From Beijerinckiaceae bacterium (GTDB taxonomy: Bacteria; Pseudomonadota; Alphaproteobacteria; Rhizobiales; Beijerinckiaceae), in NCBI GenBank assembly GCA_947475995.1, contig CANJNI010000003.1, positions 124,001 to 188,000 of the forward strand: a stretch of 64,000 nt of DNA, in the 5' to 3' direction. A model generated the notes under the pieces. That model saw only the letters and a program-made list of their open reading frames with translations, had not been told where the DNA came from and ran no database searches. Below, in pieces: positions 17,280 through 25,532 of this stretch (positions within the stretch are counted from its first letter, which is position 1; each line of letters starts with the position of its first letter). A program made the translations under genes and the position numbers.

Positions 17280-18319
17280 GGAGCGGCCTCCGGCGATTCC
17301 TCACCCGGCGTTGCGGCCTCTTCCTCATCGCCATAACCGGCCAGATGCAGAGGCCTGGCGCGCAGGCCCGCACTCTGCGCCCAGTGGACCAGCGCATCCT
17401 CCTGACCGTGGGTGACCCAGACCTCTCGGCACTGCGTTTCGAGGATTGTGGCGCACAGATCGTCCCAGTCGGCGTGATCGGAAATGACGAGTGGCAATTC
17501 GACTCCGCGCTGACGGGCGCGCGCCTTTATGCGCATCCAGCCAGACGCGAAGGCGTTGACCGGGTCCGGAAACTTCCGCGACCAGAGGTCGTTCAGCGAC
17601 GAGGGCGGGCAGATGACGATCTCCCCCGCCAGCTTGCCGCGATCCGCCGCCGTCACCTTGCGCACTTCGCCGAGCGGGATTCCCTCGCGCAGGTAATAGC
17701 CGGTGATCTTTTCCACGGCGCCATGCATGTAGATCGGGCGGTCATAGCCCGCTTCCCGCAACAGGCCCATGACGCGCTGCGCTTTCCCCAAGCCGTATGC
17801 CCCCACCATGTGGGCGCGCTCGGGAAACAGAGCGCGCGACTGCAACAGCCGCTCGATTTCCCGCGCGGCCGGCGGATGACGAAACACCGGCAGGGCGAAT
17901 GTCGCCTCGGTGATGAAAATATCGCAGCGAACCGGCTCGAACGGCGCGCAGGTCGGATCGCGCTCACGCTTGTAGTCGCCGCTCACCACGATCCGGCAAC
18001 CTTCGCGCTCCACCAGGATTTGCGCAGAACCCAGCACGTGACCGGCGGGCCGAAACGTCACCTTGACGCCGCCGATCGTCTGAGGCTCGCCATAGCGGGC
18101 GACCTGTTCGACTTTGGCAAACTGGGGCCCGTAGCGCAGGGCCATGATGGCGAGCGTCTCGCGCGTCGCCAGAACTGCGCCGTGGCCGGCGCGGGCGTGG
18201 TCAGAATGTCCATGCGTGATGAGCGCACGCGGCACGGCGCGCACCGGGTCCACATGAAAATCCCCCTCCGGGCAGTAAAGTCCGGCGGGGGTGTTGGTGA
18301 GAAGATCGCGAGCGGCCAT
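17276..18319 (-). CDS. Ligase-associated metallo-beta-lactamase-fold DNA exonuclease
   Basis: A 347-residue protein. Residues 34-41 carry THGHSDHA, the metal-binding HxHxDH motif, followed by beta-CASP-like segments (FRPAGHVLGSAQILVE, VVSGDYKRERDPTCAPFEPVRCDIFITEATFALPVF). Family members are Mn-dependent 3' exonucleases found next to ATP-dependent ligase, Lhr-type helicase and PdeM. The ATG at 18319 (MAARDLLTNT) is preferred; a longer frame to 18448 is arginine-rich and unlike the family. It is the first gene of a two-gene unit with the ligase. Confidence 0.93.
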   Translation of the reverse strand: MAARDLLTNTPAGLYCPEGDFHVDPVRAVPRALITHGHSDHARAGHGAVLATRETLAIMALRYGPQFAKVEQVARYGEPQTIGGVKVTFRPAGHVLGSAQILVEREGCRIVVSGDYKRERDPTCAPFEPVRCDIFITEATFALPVFRHPPAAREIERLLQSRALFPERAHMVGAYGLGKAQRVMGLLREAGYDRPIYMHGAVEKITGYYLREGIPLGEVRKVTAADRGKLAGEIVICPPSSLNDLWSRKFPDPVNAFASGWMRIKARARQRGVELPLVISDHADWDDLCATILETQCREVWVTHGQEDALVHWAQSAGLRARPLHLAGYGDEEEAATPGEESPEAAP

Positions 18320-18357
18320 TTGCTGAAGATAGGGCCGCCGGCGTCGCCTTAGAAGGC

Positions 18358-18639
18358 TCAGTCGATGTCGATATCGGCGCAGACCAGCTTGCGGACGATG
18401 TTTTCCCTGCCGTTGTCGAGGATCTCGCGGCGCGTCTGCATCACGCAATCCTCGTCGTCGACGCCATAGGCCGGTTCAGCCGAGAGGCTCTTCTTGATGG
18501 TCAGGGGGCGGATGTTCTCGCTGGCGACCGTGACTGTGGACACGACCCGGCCCATGCCGACAGCGGCAAGCGACAAGTTCGCTCCCACGACCAGCAACAA
18601 GGCGGCGGTGGCGAAGGGGCTCAGTTTCAGCTTCAGCAT
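18358..18639 (-). CDS. Small exported protein, unknown function
   Basis: A 93-residue protein with a signal peptide (MLKLKLSPFATAALLLVVGANLSLA) and a mature domain of about 65 residues with two cysteines (DCVMQTRREI and KLVCADIDID) that could be disulfide-bonded. GGAGAGAG precedes the ATG. It lies 38 bp upstream of the exonuclease start on the same strand, so a read-through transcript with the exonuclease and ligase genes is possible. No family recognised. A weak GGAAC-N18-CGTT match upstream may be a stress sigma-factor promoter. Confidence 0.78.
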   Translation of the reverse strand: MLKLKLSPFATAALLLVVGANLSLAAVGMGRVVSTVTVASENIRPLTIKKSLSAEPAYGVDDEDCVMQTRREILDNGRENIVRKLVCADIDID

Positions 18640-18722
18640 GGCTCTCTCCGGGTCAGGTTCGTTTCAGCAAGGCCACCATGCTCCTAACGCGGTCGGGGCG
18701 ATGTGCTGTTCCGCACAGGACG

Positions 18723-18748
18723 AAAAAAGCCCCGCCGGCTGGCGGGGC
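18723..18748 (-). terminator. Rho-independent terminator of the small glycine/histidine-rich gene
   Basis: Perfect 8-bp stem GCCCCGCC/GGCGGGGC (18729-18736 and 18741-18748) with a 4-nt loop, followed on the minus strand by six T (positions 18728-18723). It lies 28 bp past the stop of the gene at 18777-19058 and ends its transcript before the next small gene. Confidence 0.9.
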
Positions 18749-18776
18749 TTTCCGGGAACATTGCTGCATCGACGGC

Positions 18777-19058
18777 TCAGCAGACCCGGATGCGCTTGTA
18801 GCCAACCACGTGGCCCAGACGGTTGTAGACGGGGCGACGCTCGAAATAGCAGTCGTAATAAGCGGGGCCGCGATAGCTGGACGCTGCAAGCGCGCCGCCG
18901 ACCGCAAGGCCGAGTCCGATGCCGAGGCCCGGACCCCAGCCGCGATGGTGATGGTGGACGCCCCAGGCGGCGGCGGGCGAGGCGGTGGCGGCCACGCCGG
19001 CCCCGAGGGTGAGAGCGCCGACGACGGCGACGAAGGTCTTCTTCGAGAAAATGTTCAT
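18777..19058 (-). CDS. Small exported glycine/histidine-rich protein
   Basis: A 93-residue protein: signal peptide MNIFSKKTFVAVVGALTLGAGVAATASPAAA, a HHHH cluster (WGVHHHHRGWGPG), a glycine-zipper hydrophobic stretch GLGIGLGLAVGGALAASS and a basic C-terminal tail with two cysteines (DCYFERRPVYNRLGH...IRVC). Many Hyphomicrobiales encode similar short envelope proteins of unknown function. AGGAG sits 7 bp before the ATG, and the transcript ends at a strong terminator 28 bp downstream of the stop. Metal binding by the histidine cluster is possible but unproven. Confidence 0.82.
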   Translation of the reverse strand: MNIFSKKTFVAVVGALTLGAGVAATASPAAAWGVHHHHRGWGPGLGIGLGLAVGGALAASSYRGPAYYDCYFERRPVYNRLGHVVGYKRIRVC

Positions 19059-19222
19059 GACTGGCTCCTGTTCGGGTTGGCGGGAAAGTCCGCTCTGTCT
19101 GGTCTCGATCGCTCCTCGTGATCGATTGATGGTGAATCTAGACTTTCCGGAAAAGTTAGATGTGCGCGGCCGCACGAAGCGAAATGCTTGACGATCCGCG
19201 CGCGCGGCGGTCATGTCCGCAC

Positions 19223-20152
19223 ATGGCCTTCGCGCTCGAAACAAACCTTCGCCATGCCTCCGGCCATCCGCTGGCGGACCGGCGTTACGATTACGCGATG
19301 GCGTCGCGGCAGGACGGCGACCATGTGGCCTGCGCTGATTTGCTCGAACAGGCTCTGGAGCTTGCGCCGCAATGGGCGGCAGGCTGGTTCGCACTCGGAG
19401 AATCGCGCGAGGCGACGGGCGACCATGAGCAGGCCGCAATCGCGTTCGGGCGCGCGCTGGATCTGGTTCCTGCCGACGATCTCGGAGCGGGACTGCGGCT
19501 GGCGCGCCTGCGCGGCGCAACGCCCTCCACCGCGCCGGCCGACTATGTGCGCGCGCTGTTCGACCAATATGCGCCGAAATTCGACGAGCATCTGGTGGGC
19601 GCACTGGATTATCGCGCGCCGGGCCTCTTGCGCGATGCGTTGCGCGAAACATGCGGACACGACGCGCGCTTTGCGCATGCGCTCGACCTAGGTTGCGGCA
19701 CGGGGCTTGCGGCGGTTGCGCTGAGAGATTGCGTGGAGCAATTCAGCGGCGTCGATCTTTCGCCCGCAATGGTCGAAAAGGCCCGGCAGACAAGGCTATA
19801 TGAAAGCCTGCGCGCCGGCGATCTGGTGGAATTCCTGAGCCGGCAGCCTGATGCAACAGCCAATCTGGTCATTGCGGCGGATGTGTTTGTCTATATGGGC
19901 GATCTTGGAGAGGCGTTCCGGCAATCCTCGCGCGCACTGGGGCCGGGCGGCGTTTTCTGCTTCACGATGCAGGCGGCGGACGCGGGCGATTTCATGCTCG
20001 GCGAGGATCTGCGCTTCGCGCATTCGGAAATCTACATCCGCGACCTCGCGCGCGCGCAAGATCTCGGCGTGAAGGTCCTTCGCCCGCAATCGACCCGCAA
20101 GGATCGCGGCCACGATGTGCCGGGCTTTCTGGTCGTGCTGGCGAAGCCCTGA
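19223..20152 (+). CDS. TPR-containing class I SAM-dependent methyltransferase
   Basis: A 309-residue protein. Residues about 34-95 look like two tetratricopeptide repeats (DHVACADLLEQALELAPQWAAGWFALGESREATGDHEQAAIAFGRAL has the A-x-W/G-x pattern). A class I methyltransferase domain follows, with motif I LDLGCGTGLAA at 154-164 and motif II-like GVDLSPAMVEKAR. DYVRALFDQYAPKFDEHL before motif I is typical of a small family of such TPR methyltransferases. Its stop overlaps the helicase ATG (TGATG), so the two are translationally coupled, which suggests a shared function. Substrate unknown. The start at 19223 is uncertain; an in-frame ATG lies at 19184. Confidence 0.8.
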   Translation: MAFALETNLRHASGHPLADRRYDYAMASRQDGDHVACADLLEQALELAPQWAAGWFALGESREATGDHEQAAIAFGRALDLVPADDLGAGLRLARLRGATPSTAPADYVRALFDQYAPKFDEHLVGALDYRAPGLLRDALRETCGHDARFAHALDLGCGTGLAAVALRDCVEQFSGVDLSPAMVEKARQTRLYESLRAGDLVEFLSRQPDATANLVIAADVFVYMGDLGEAFRQSSRALGPGGVFCFTMQAADAGDFMLGEDLRFAHSEIYIRDLARAQDLGVKVLRPQSTRKDRGHDVPGFLVVLAKP

Positions 20153-22764
20153 TGGCGCGCGCGCGCAAGACCGTTGCGGAGGAGGCGGTCCTGCCGCCCC
20201 TCTTTCGGCAATGGTTTGCTAAGCGCGGGTGGGCGCCACGCGCGCATCAGCTCGCACTGCTGGCGCAGGCGCAGGCTGGTCGTTCGGCCCTGCTGATCGC
20301 CCCGACGGGCGCGGGCAAGACGCTCGCAGGCTTTCTGCCGTCGCTGGTGGAGCTGGCTGATATGCGCGGACGCTCCAACCGCCCACATGATCGCGGCCTG
20401 CACACGCTTTACATCTCTCCCCTGAAGGCTTTGGCCGTGGATGTGGCGCGCAATCTGGAAATTCCGGTTTCCGAAATAGGGCTGCGCATCAGCGTCGAAA
20501 CCCGCACGGGCGATACGCCCGCCTCGAAGCGGCAGCGTCAGCGCCGGCTGCCGCCCGACATTCTCCTGACGACGCCTGAACAATTGGCGCTGCTGCTGGC
20601 GAGCGCGGATTCCCGAACGCTCTTCGCGACGGTGCGGCGCGTGGTGTTCGACGAGCTTCATGCGATTGTGACGTCGAAGCGCGGCGATCTTCTGGCGCTG
20701 GATTTCGGGCGGCTGCGCAATCTCGCGCCCGCCATGAGCGCGGTGGGGCTTTCGGCCACCGTGCGCGACCCGGATGAATTGCGTCGCTGGCTTGTGCCGC
20801 AGGCGCCAGCGCAGCCGCAGATGGCTGCGCTCGTCACGGCGCCTCCCGGCGCGGCGGCGGATCTCGACATGCTCGACACGCGCGAGCGCCTGCCGTGGGC
20901 CGGGCATGGGGCTTATCACGCCATCCACGAAATTTACGACCGCATCAAAAACGCCCGCATGACGCTGGTTTTCGTCAATACGCGCGCGCAGGCGGAGGCG
21001 ATTTTCGCGCAGCTCTGGCGCATCAACGACGACAACCTGCCCATCGCGCTGCATCACGGATCGCTGGACGCGGGCCAACGCCGCCGCGTGGAAGAAGCCA
21101 TGGCGGCTGGCGCATTGAAAGCTGTCGTGTGCACATCGACGCTGGATCTGGGGATCGACTGGGGCGATGTGGATCTCGTCATCAATGTAGGCGCGCCAAA
21201 AGGCGCGAGCCGCCTGACGCAACGCATCGGCCGCGCCAACCACCGGCTGGATGAACCCTCGCGCGCGATCCTTGTTCCGGCCAATCGTTTCGAAGTGCTG
21301 GAATGCCGCGCTGCCATCGACGCCGCGCGGGTCGGGGCGCAAGACACGCCTCCGGCGCGCGCGGGCAGCCTTGATGTTTTGTGCCAGCATATTCTGGGCA
21401 TGGCCTGCGCGTGGCCGTTCGATCCCGAAACGCTTTTCAGCGAAATCATTTCCACCGAACCCTACGCGGCCCTGTCGCGCAAGGACTTCGACGATGCGCT
21501 CGAGTTTGTCGCCACCGGCGGCTATGCGCTCAAAACCTACGATCGCTTCGCGCGCATCAAGAAAACCAGAGAAGGTTTGTGGCGGATTGCTCACCCGAAA
21601 GTGGCTCAATCCTACCGCATGAATGTCGGCACGATCATCGAGTCGGACATGCTGAAAGTCCGGCTGGTGCGAGGCGCTGGCCCGGTGCGCAAGTCGTCGC
21701 CGCCATCGCGCGGATCTTCGCTGCTGAACTACCCTGCAAAACTTGCAGGCGGACATTCGCAGCCCTACACCGGGAAACTGACGCGCGGCGGCCGCGTGCT
21801 GGGCGAGATCGAGGAGTATTTTCTCGAAACGCTATCGCCGGGAGACACGTTTCTGTTCGGCGGCGAAATTCTGTCGCTCGTCGGCATTGCGGAAAACGAG
21901 GCGCATGTGGCGCGCGCGCACTCCGACGCTCCCAAGGTGCCATCCTATGCGGGCGGCAAGTTTCCGCTTTCCACCTATCTGGCGGAGCGCGTCCGCAAGA
22001 TCATCGCTTCACCGTCGCAATGGAAGTCCTTGCCCGAACAGGTCGTCGAGTGGCTGACATTGCAGCGCGAGGTTTCGCGCCTGCCGCCCGCAGACAAGTT
22101 GCTTGTCGAGACTTTTCCGCGCGGCAACCGCTCCTTTCTGGTCGCTTATCCGTTCGAGGGGCGGCTGGCGCATCAGACGCTCGGCATGCTGCTGACGCGG
22201 CGCATGGAAAGACTCGGACTGAAGCCGCAAGGTTTTGTGGCGAACGAATATGCGCTGGCTGTCTGGTCGCTGGCCGATACGGGCGCACGCGCGGCGAACG
22301 GACTGATCTCCATCGACGAGTTGTTCAGCGAAGACATGCTGGGCGACGATCTCGAAGACTGGCTGCAGGAATCTGCCCTGATGAAGCGCACATTCCGCAA
22401 TTGCGCCATCATTTCCGGGCTCATCGAACGGCGTTTCCCGGGCAAGGAAAAGTCGGGACGGCAGGTGACGATTTCGACCGATCTTGTTTACGACGTGTTG
22501 CGGCGCCATGAACCGGACCACATCCTTCTCCGCGCCGCCCGTCAGGACGCCTATACGGGGCTGCTGGACCTCGCGCGCCTTGCGGACATGCTTGGCCGTG
22601 TGCGGGGAAAGATATTGCATCGACATCTGGACCGCATTTCTCCTCTGGCTGTGCCGGTGATGCTGGAAATCGGCCGCGAGCCGGTCTATGGCGAAGCACA
22701 GGATCAGATTCTCGCCGAGGCGGCGGAGGATCTCGTGGCGGAAGCGACAGGCCGTGCTCGATAG
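20152..22764 (+). CDS. Lhr-type DEXH-box helicase (ligase-associated)
   Basis: An 870-residue superfamily 2 helicase. Motif Q/I region with Walker A APTGAGKT at 50-57, TPEQL at 141-145, DELH box at 167-170, SAT motif soon after, helicase C-terminal block with TSTLDLGIDWGDVDLVINVGAPKGASRLTQRIGRANHR, and an Lhr core C-terminal region of about 400 residues. This matches the ligase-associated DNA damage response DEXH helicase (Lhr-Core), shorter than full Lhr. The ATG overlaps the methyltransferase stop. PdeM follows on the same strand, and the exonuclease/ligase pair lies on the opposite strand 1.8 kb away. Confidence 0.94.
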   Translation: MARARKTVAEEAVLPPLFRQWFAKRGWAPRAHQLALLAQAQAGRSALLIAPTGAGKTLAGFLPSLVELADMRGRSNRPHDRGLHTLYISPLKALAVDVARNLEIPVSEIGLRISVETRTGDTPASKRQRQRRLPPDILLTTPEQLALLLASADSRTLFATVRRVVFDELHAIVTSKRGDLLALDFGRLRNLAPAMSAVGLSATVRDPDELRRWLVPQAPAQPQMAALVTAPPGAAADLDMLDTRERLPWAGHGAYHAIHEIYDRIKNARMTLVFVNTRAQAEAIFAQLWRINDDNLPIALHHGSLDAGQRRRVEEAMAAGALKAVVCTSTLDLGIDWGDVDLVINVGAPKGASRLTQRIGRANHRLDEPSRAILVPANRFEVLECRAAIDAARVGAQDTPPARAGSLDVLCQHILGMACAWPFDPETLFSEIISTEPYAALSRKDFDDALEFVATGGYALKTYDRFARIKKTREGLWRIAHPKVAQSYRMNVGTIIESDMLKVRLVRGAGPVRKSSPPSRGSSLLNYPAKLAGGHSQPYTGKLTRGGRVLGEIEEYFLETLSPGDTFLFGGEILSLVGIAENEAHVARAHSDAPKVPSYAGGKFPLSTYLAERVRKIIASPSQWKSLPEQVVEWLTLQREVSRLPPADKLLVETFPRGNRSFLVAYPFEGRLAHQTLGMLLTRRMERLGLKPQGFVANEYALAVWSLADTGARAANGLISIDELFSEDMLGDDLEDWLQESALMKRTFRNCAIISGLIERRFPGKEKSGRQVTISTDLVYDVLRRHEPDHILLRAARQDAYTGLLDLARLADMLGRVRGKILHRHLDRISPLAVPVMLEIGREPVYGEAQDQILAEAAEDLVAEATGRAR

Positions 22765-22789
22765 AAACCAGCATACGTACCGAACCGCG

Positions 22790-23470
22790 ATGAGCGGCGG
22801 ACTGGCGATCAACGGCGTCGCCTGCGTGGCCGACGCCTCTGGCGCGCTGTTTCTCGAAAGCGAGCGGCTGCTGGTGGTGGCCGACCTGCATTTCGAGAAG
22901 GGTTCCGCCTATGCGGCGCGGCGCATTTTCCTGCCGCCCTACGACACAGCCGCCACGTTGGCTCGGCTGGCTCGCCTGATGCTGCGTTATGCGCCGCGCA
23001 CGGTCGTGGCGCTCGGCGATTCTTTCCATGATGTGCGCGCCGGCGAGCGCATGCACACACTCGATCTCTCGGGCATTGAATCGTTGCAGCGGGGCCGTGA
23101 CTGGATCTGGATCGCCGGCAATCATGATCCCGACGCGCCTGCGCAGGTCGGCGGAGAGCGGCGCGCGGAATTGCGCGCAGCGGGCCTGACCTTCCGGCAT
23201 GAACCGCAGGCGGGGGACGTTACGGGTGAAGTCGCCGGCCATCTGCATCCGGCGGCGCGGGTGGCGTCGCAAAGCGGCAGCACCAGGCGGCGCTGTTTCG
23301 TCACCGACGGCGCGCGTTGCGTGTTGCCGGCGTTCGGGGCCTTCGCGGGCGGTTTGAATGTGCGCGATGCAGCCTTTGCGCCATTGTTCGGCGCGCGCGA
23401 CGTCATCGTTCATGCGCTCGGCCGCGACCGCGTCTATGCGGTGCATGGCTCGCGCTGTCTGGCGGATTAG
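22790..23470 (+). CDS. pdeM: Ligase-associated metallophosphoesterase PdeM
   Basis: A 226-residue calcineurin-type phosphoesterase. Metal motifs are visible: DLH at 32-34 (ADLHFEKG), GD at 76-77 (ALGDSFHD), AGNHD at 109-113 and GHLHP at 150-154. This is the endonuclease/phosphoesterase member of the four-protein DNA-damage set. The ATG at 22790 gives a family-like N-terminus (SGGLAINGVACVADASGALFLE); an upstream GTG at 22754 would overlap the helicase. The gene is 25 bp after the helicase stop and overlaps the convergent carboxyltransferase gene by 4 bp. Confidence 0.92.
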   Translation: MSGGLAINGVACVADASGALFLESERLLVVADLHFEKGSAYAARRIFLPPYDTAATLARLARLMLRYAPRTVVALGDSFHDVRAGERMHTLDLSGIESLQRGRDWIWIAGNHDPDAPAQVGGERRAELRAAGLTFRHEPQAGDVTGEVAGHLHPAARVASQSGSTRRRCFVTDGARCVLPAFGAFAGGLNVRDAAFAPLFGARDVIVHALGRDRVYAVHGSRCLAD

Positions 23471-24924
23471 CCCCGCCGCTCCAGCCGCACCGAGAATCCC
23501 GGTCGCTTGATCTCAATCAGCGCCGCATCGGCCTTGGCGGCCAGATCGGCCACCATCGAGACCAGCGGATGGCGGCCCGAATTGTAGTCGCCCCTTGGCG
23601 GCGTCTTGCGCATCAGCGCCACGTCTTCCTTGTTGACCAGCCAGCGCAGCAGCAATTCCTCGTCCGACGTGTCAGGACCGCCGAGTTCCGCGCGTATCTG
23701 TTTGAGGGTCGGCAGGGTTGGATCTTCGGCCATGATCTCACGGGCGCGGGGGCGGTCGAGGATGCGCTCGCGCACATTCGGGTCCATCAGCGTCACAGCT
23801 TCCTCGCCGTGCTGGCCCAGCGCCATGCGGATCACCTGATCGGTAACTTCCTTGTAGCGCTCGCCGACAATGACGTTGATCGCGGCCTGACTGCCGACGA
23901 ATTGCGAGAGCGGCGTCACCATGATCGGATAGCCGAGTTCGGCGCGCACCCGGATCGTTTCTTCCAACGCCTCCTGCAGCTTGTGCGCCTTGCCGACCTG
24001 CGCGAGCTGGTGGCCGAGATTGGAGATCATCCCGCCCGGCACCTGATGCTGGTATTGCGTCTCGTCATATTCGACCGGCGCGCCGATGGGGAAACCCTCG
24101 CGCTTTGCGATCACCGTGAAATGTTTCGACACGGGGCGCAGCGACGCATCGTCGATGTCCGCCTTGTGCCCGAGGGCGCGCAAATTATGCGCGACATTGA
24201 AGATCGACGGCAGGGACGCGCCATCCGCCAGCGGCGGAATGGCGGTGTTGATGATCTTGATGCCTGCCTTCACTGCTTCGAGCGCGCAGAGCGGTCCCAA
24301 ACCCGTGTTGCAATGGGAATGCAGTTCGACGGGAATTCCGTTGGCGTGGGCGATGATCGCAGGCGCAAGCGTGCGCGTGCGTTCCGGGGTCAGCAGGCCG
24401 CCGGGGTCTTTCAGGCACAGACGATAAGGCGCGAGCGTGACGGCCTGCTTCGTGCGCTCGATGTAATATTCATCCGTGTGGCGCGGCGAGACGGAATAGA
24501 TGAGATTCACGATGGGGCGCAGGCCTGCCTTGCGGGCGGAGACGACACGGCGCGTCCAGCCCGGCAGATCGTTCCACGGTTCGGAAATGCGCGCCTCGCG
24601 CACGCCGTTCAGTCCCATCAGGTCGATGAAGAGCTGGTACATCTCGGGCGGATCGAAACCGAATGTGTTGATGCGCCCGGCGATGAGGCGCAGCGGCGTG
24701 TTGGGCATGCGGGTCGCCACCGCGCGGATGCGCTCCCACGGGTCCTCGCGCAATTCGCGGACGGATTTCTTGACGTGCGAGCCGGAGAGAATCTCCACCG
24801 CATCGAAGCCAGCGCGGTCGAGCGTCCCGGCGATGGGCGTCATCATGCCGGTGGTCATGCGCTCGGCCCAGAGCGACTGGTGCCCGTCCCGGATGGTGGT
24901 GTCGACGAAGCGGATCTCGCTCAT
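23467..24924 (-). CDS. Biotin-dependent carboxyltransferase subunit (PycB/OadA-like, HMGL family)
   Basis: A 485-residue protein with a DRE-TIM-type barrel. FVDTTIRDGHQSLWAERMTT (N-terminus) holds the metal-binding aspartate, and LHSHCNTGLGPL gives two metal histidines. CLKDPGG contains the lysine that is carbamylated in this family. This matches carboxyltransferase domains of oxaloacetate decarboxylase alpha and pyruvate carboxylase B, although the FVDTTIRDGHQ sequence differs in detail from classical OadA, and no biotin-carrier domain is fused. ATG at 24924 overlaps the stop of the carrier gene (ATGA). The substrate is uncertain; acetyl-, propionyl- or pyruvate-type chemistry is possible. 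Confidence 0.8.
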   Translation of the reverse strand: MSEIRFVDTTIRDGHQSLWAERMTTGMMTPIAGTLDRAGFDAVEILSGSHVKKSVRELREDPWERIRAVATRMPNTPLRLIAGRINTFGFDPPEMYQLFIDLMGLNGVREARISEPWNDLPGWTRRVVSARKAGLRPIVNLIYSVSPRHTDEYYIERTKQAVTLAPYRLCLKDPGGLLTPERTRTLAPAIIAHANGIPVELHSHCNTGLGPLCALEAVKAGIKIINTAIPPLADGASLPSIFNVAHNLRALGHKADIDDASLRPVSKHFTVIAKREGFPIGAPVEYDETQYQHQVPGGMISNLGHQLAQVGKAHKLQEALEETIRVRAELGYPIMVTPLSQFVGSQAAINVIVGERYKEVTDQVIRMALGQHGEEAVTLMDPNVRERILDRPRAREIMAEDPTLPTLKQIRAELGGPDTSDEELLLRWLVNKEDVALMRKTPPRGDYNSGRHPLVSMVADLAAKADAALIEIKRPGFSVRLERRG

Positions 24925-25424
24925 GCGGAGGGCCTCATCAGAAAGAGCGTCTGGCCGTATTCGACCGATTGGCCGTTGGCGACGAGGATCTGCTCGATGG
25001 TTCCGGCCATCTCGGCCTGCACGCTGGTGAAGACCTTCATCACCTCGATGAGGCCAAGCGTCCCGCCGACCTCGACCTTCGACCCTACCGCCACATAGGC
25101 GGGGTCCGCCGGCGACGGCTGCGCGTAAAATTTCCCGACCATCGGGGCCGCCACGGCCACAAGACCATCCGCGAGCTGCGCAACCGGAGCCGGCGGCACG
25201 GCCGGCGCCGGCGTTGCGGCTTTCGCCCATGGACCGGCGGCGGGCGCGGCTGCGACCGGAGGAGCCGGGGCGGCAGGCGTTGCGGCCACGGGCGCGGCGG
25301 CCGGCGCATAGCCCTTCTTGCCGATGCTGAGCTTGAGTTCGCCCTGTTCCAGATGAAGAAATTCAAACTTCGACTGTTCGAAGATCCTGAGGATCTCCAT
25401 GAGATCGTCGTCGCTCAGATCCAT
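24921..25424 (-). CDS. Biotin carboxyl carrier protein
   Basis: A 167-residue AccB-like protein. N-terminal helical segment (DLSDDDLMEILRIFEQSKFEFLHLEQGELKLSI), an Ala/Pro-rich flexible linker (residues about 45-90) and a C-terminal biotinyl domain with IEVMKVFTSV, in which the Lys is the biotin site. The usual motif is EAMKM, so this is a variant. GAGG lies 5 bp before the ATG at 25424; a start at 25445 would add 7 residues. Operon order is carrier, then carboxyltransferase. No biotin carboxylase gene is in the window. Confidence 0.9.
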   Translation of the reverse strand: MDLSDDDLMEILRIFEQSKFEFLHLEQGELKLSIGKKGYAPAAAPVAATPAAPAPPVAAAPAAGPWAKAATPAPAVPPAPVAQLADGLVAVAAPMVGKFYAQPSPADPAYVAVGSKVEVGGTLGLIEVMKVFTSVQAEMAGTIEQILVANGQSVEYGQTLFLMRPSA

Positions 25425-25532
25425 CGCGCCCTCGGGTTTCCTCATGTTTTATGAGGACAGAATGCCCCGGGGCGAGAGATGCGGCAACCGCCTTCGAATG
25501 GGCCCGACGGGGTGCGACGATCTCCCGCAACC

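Noticed and set aside
20032-21756. A 574-codon minus-strand open frame opposite the helicase
   Set aside because: It has no domain and lies over conserved helicase motifs on the plus strand.
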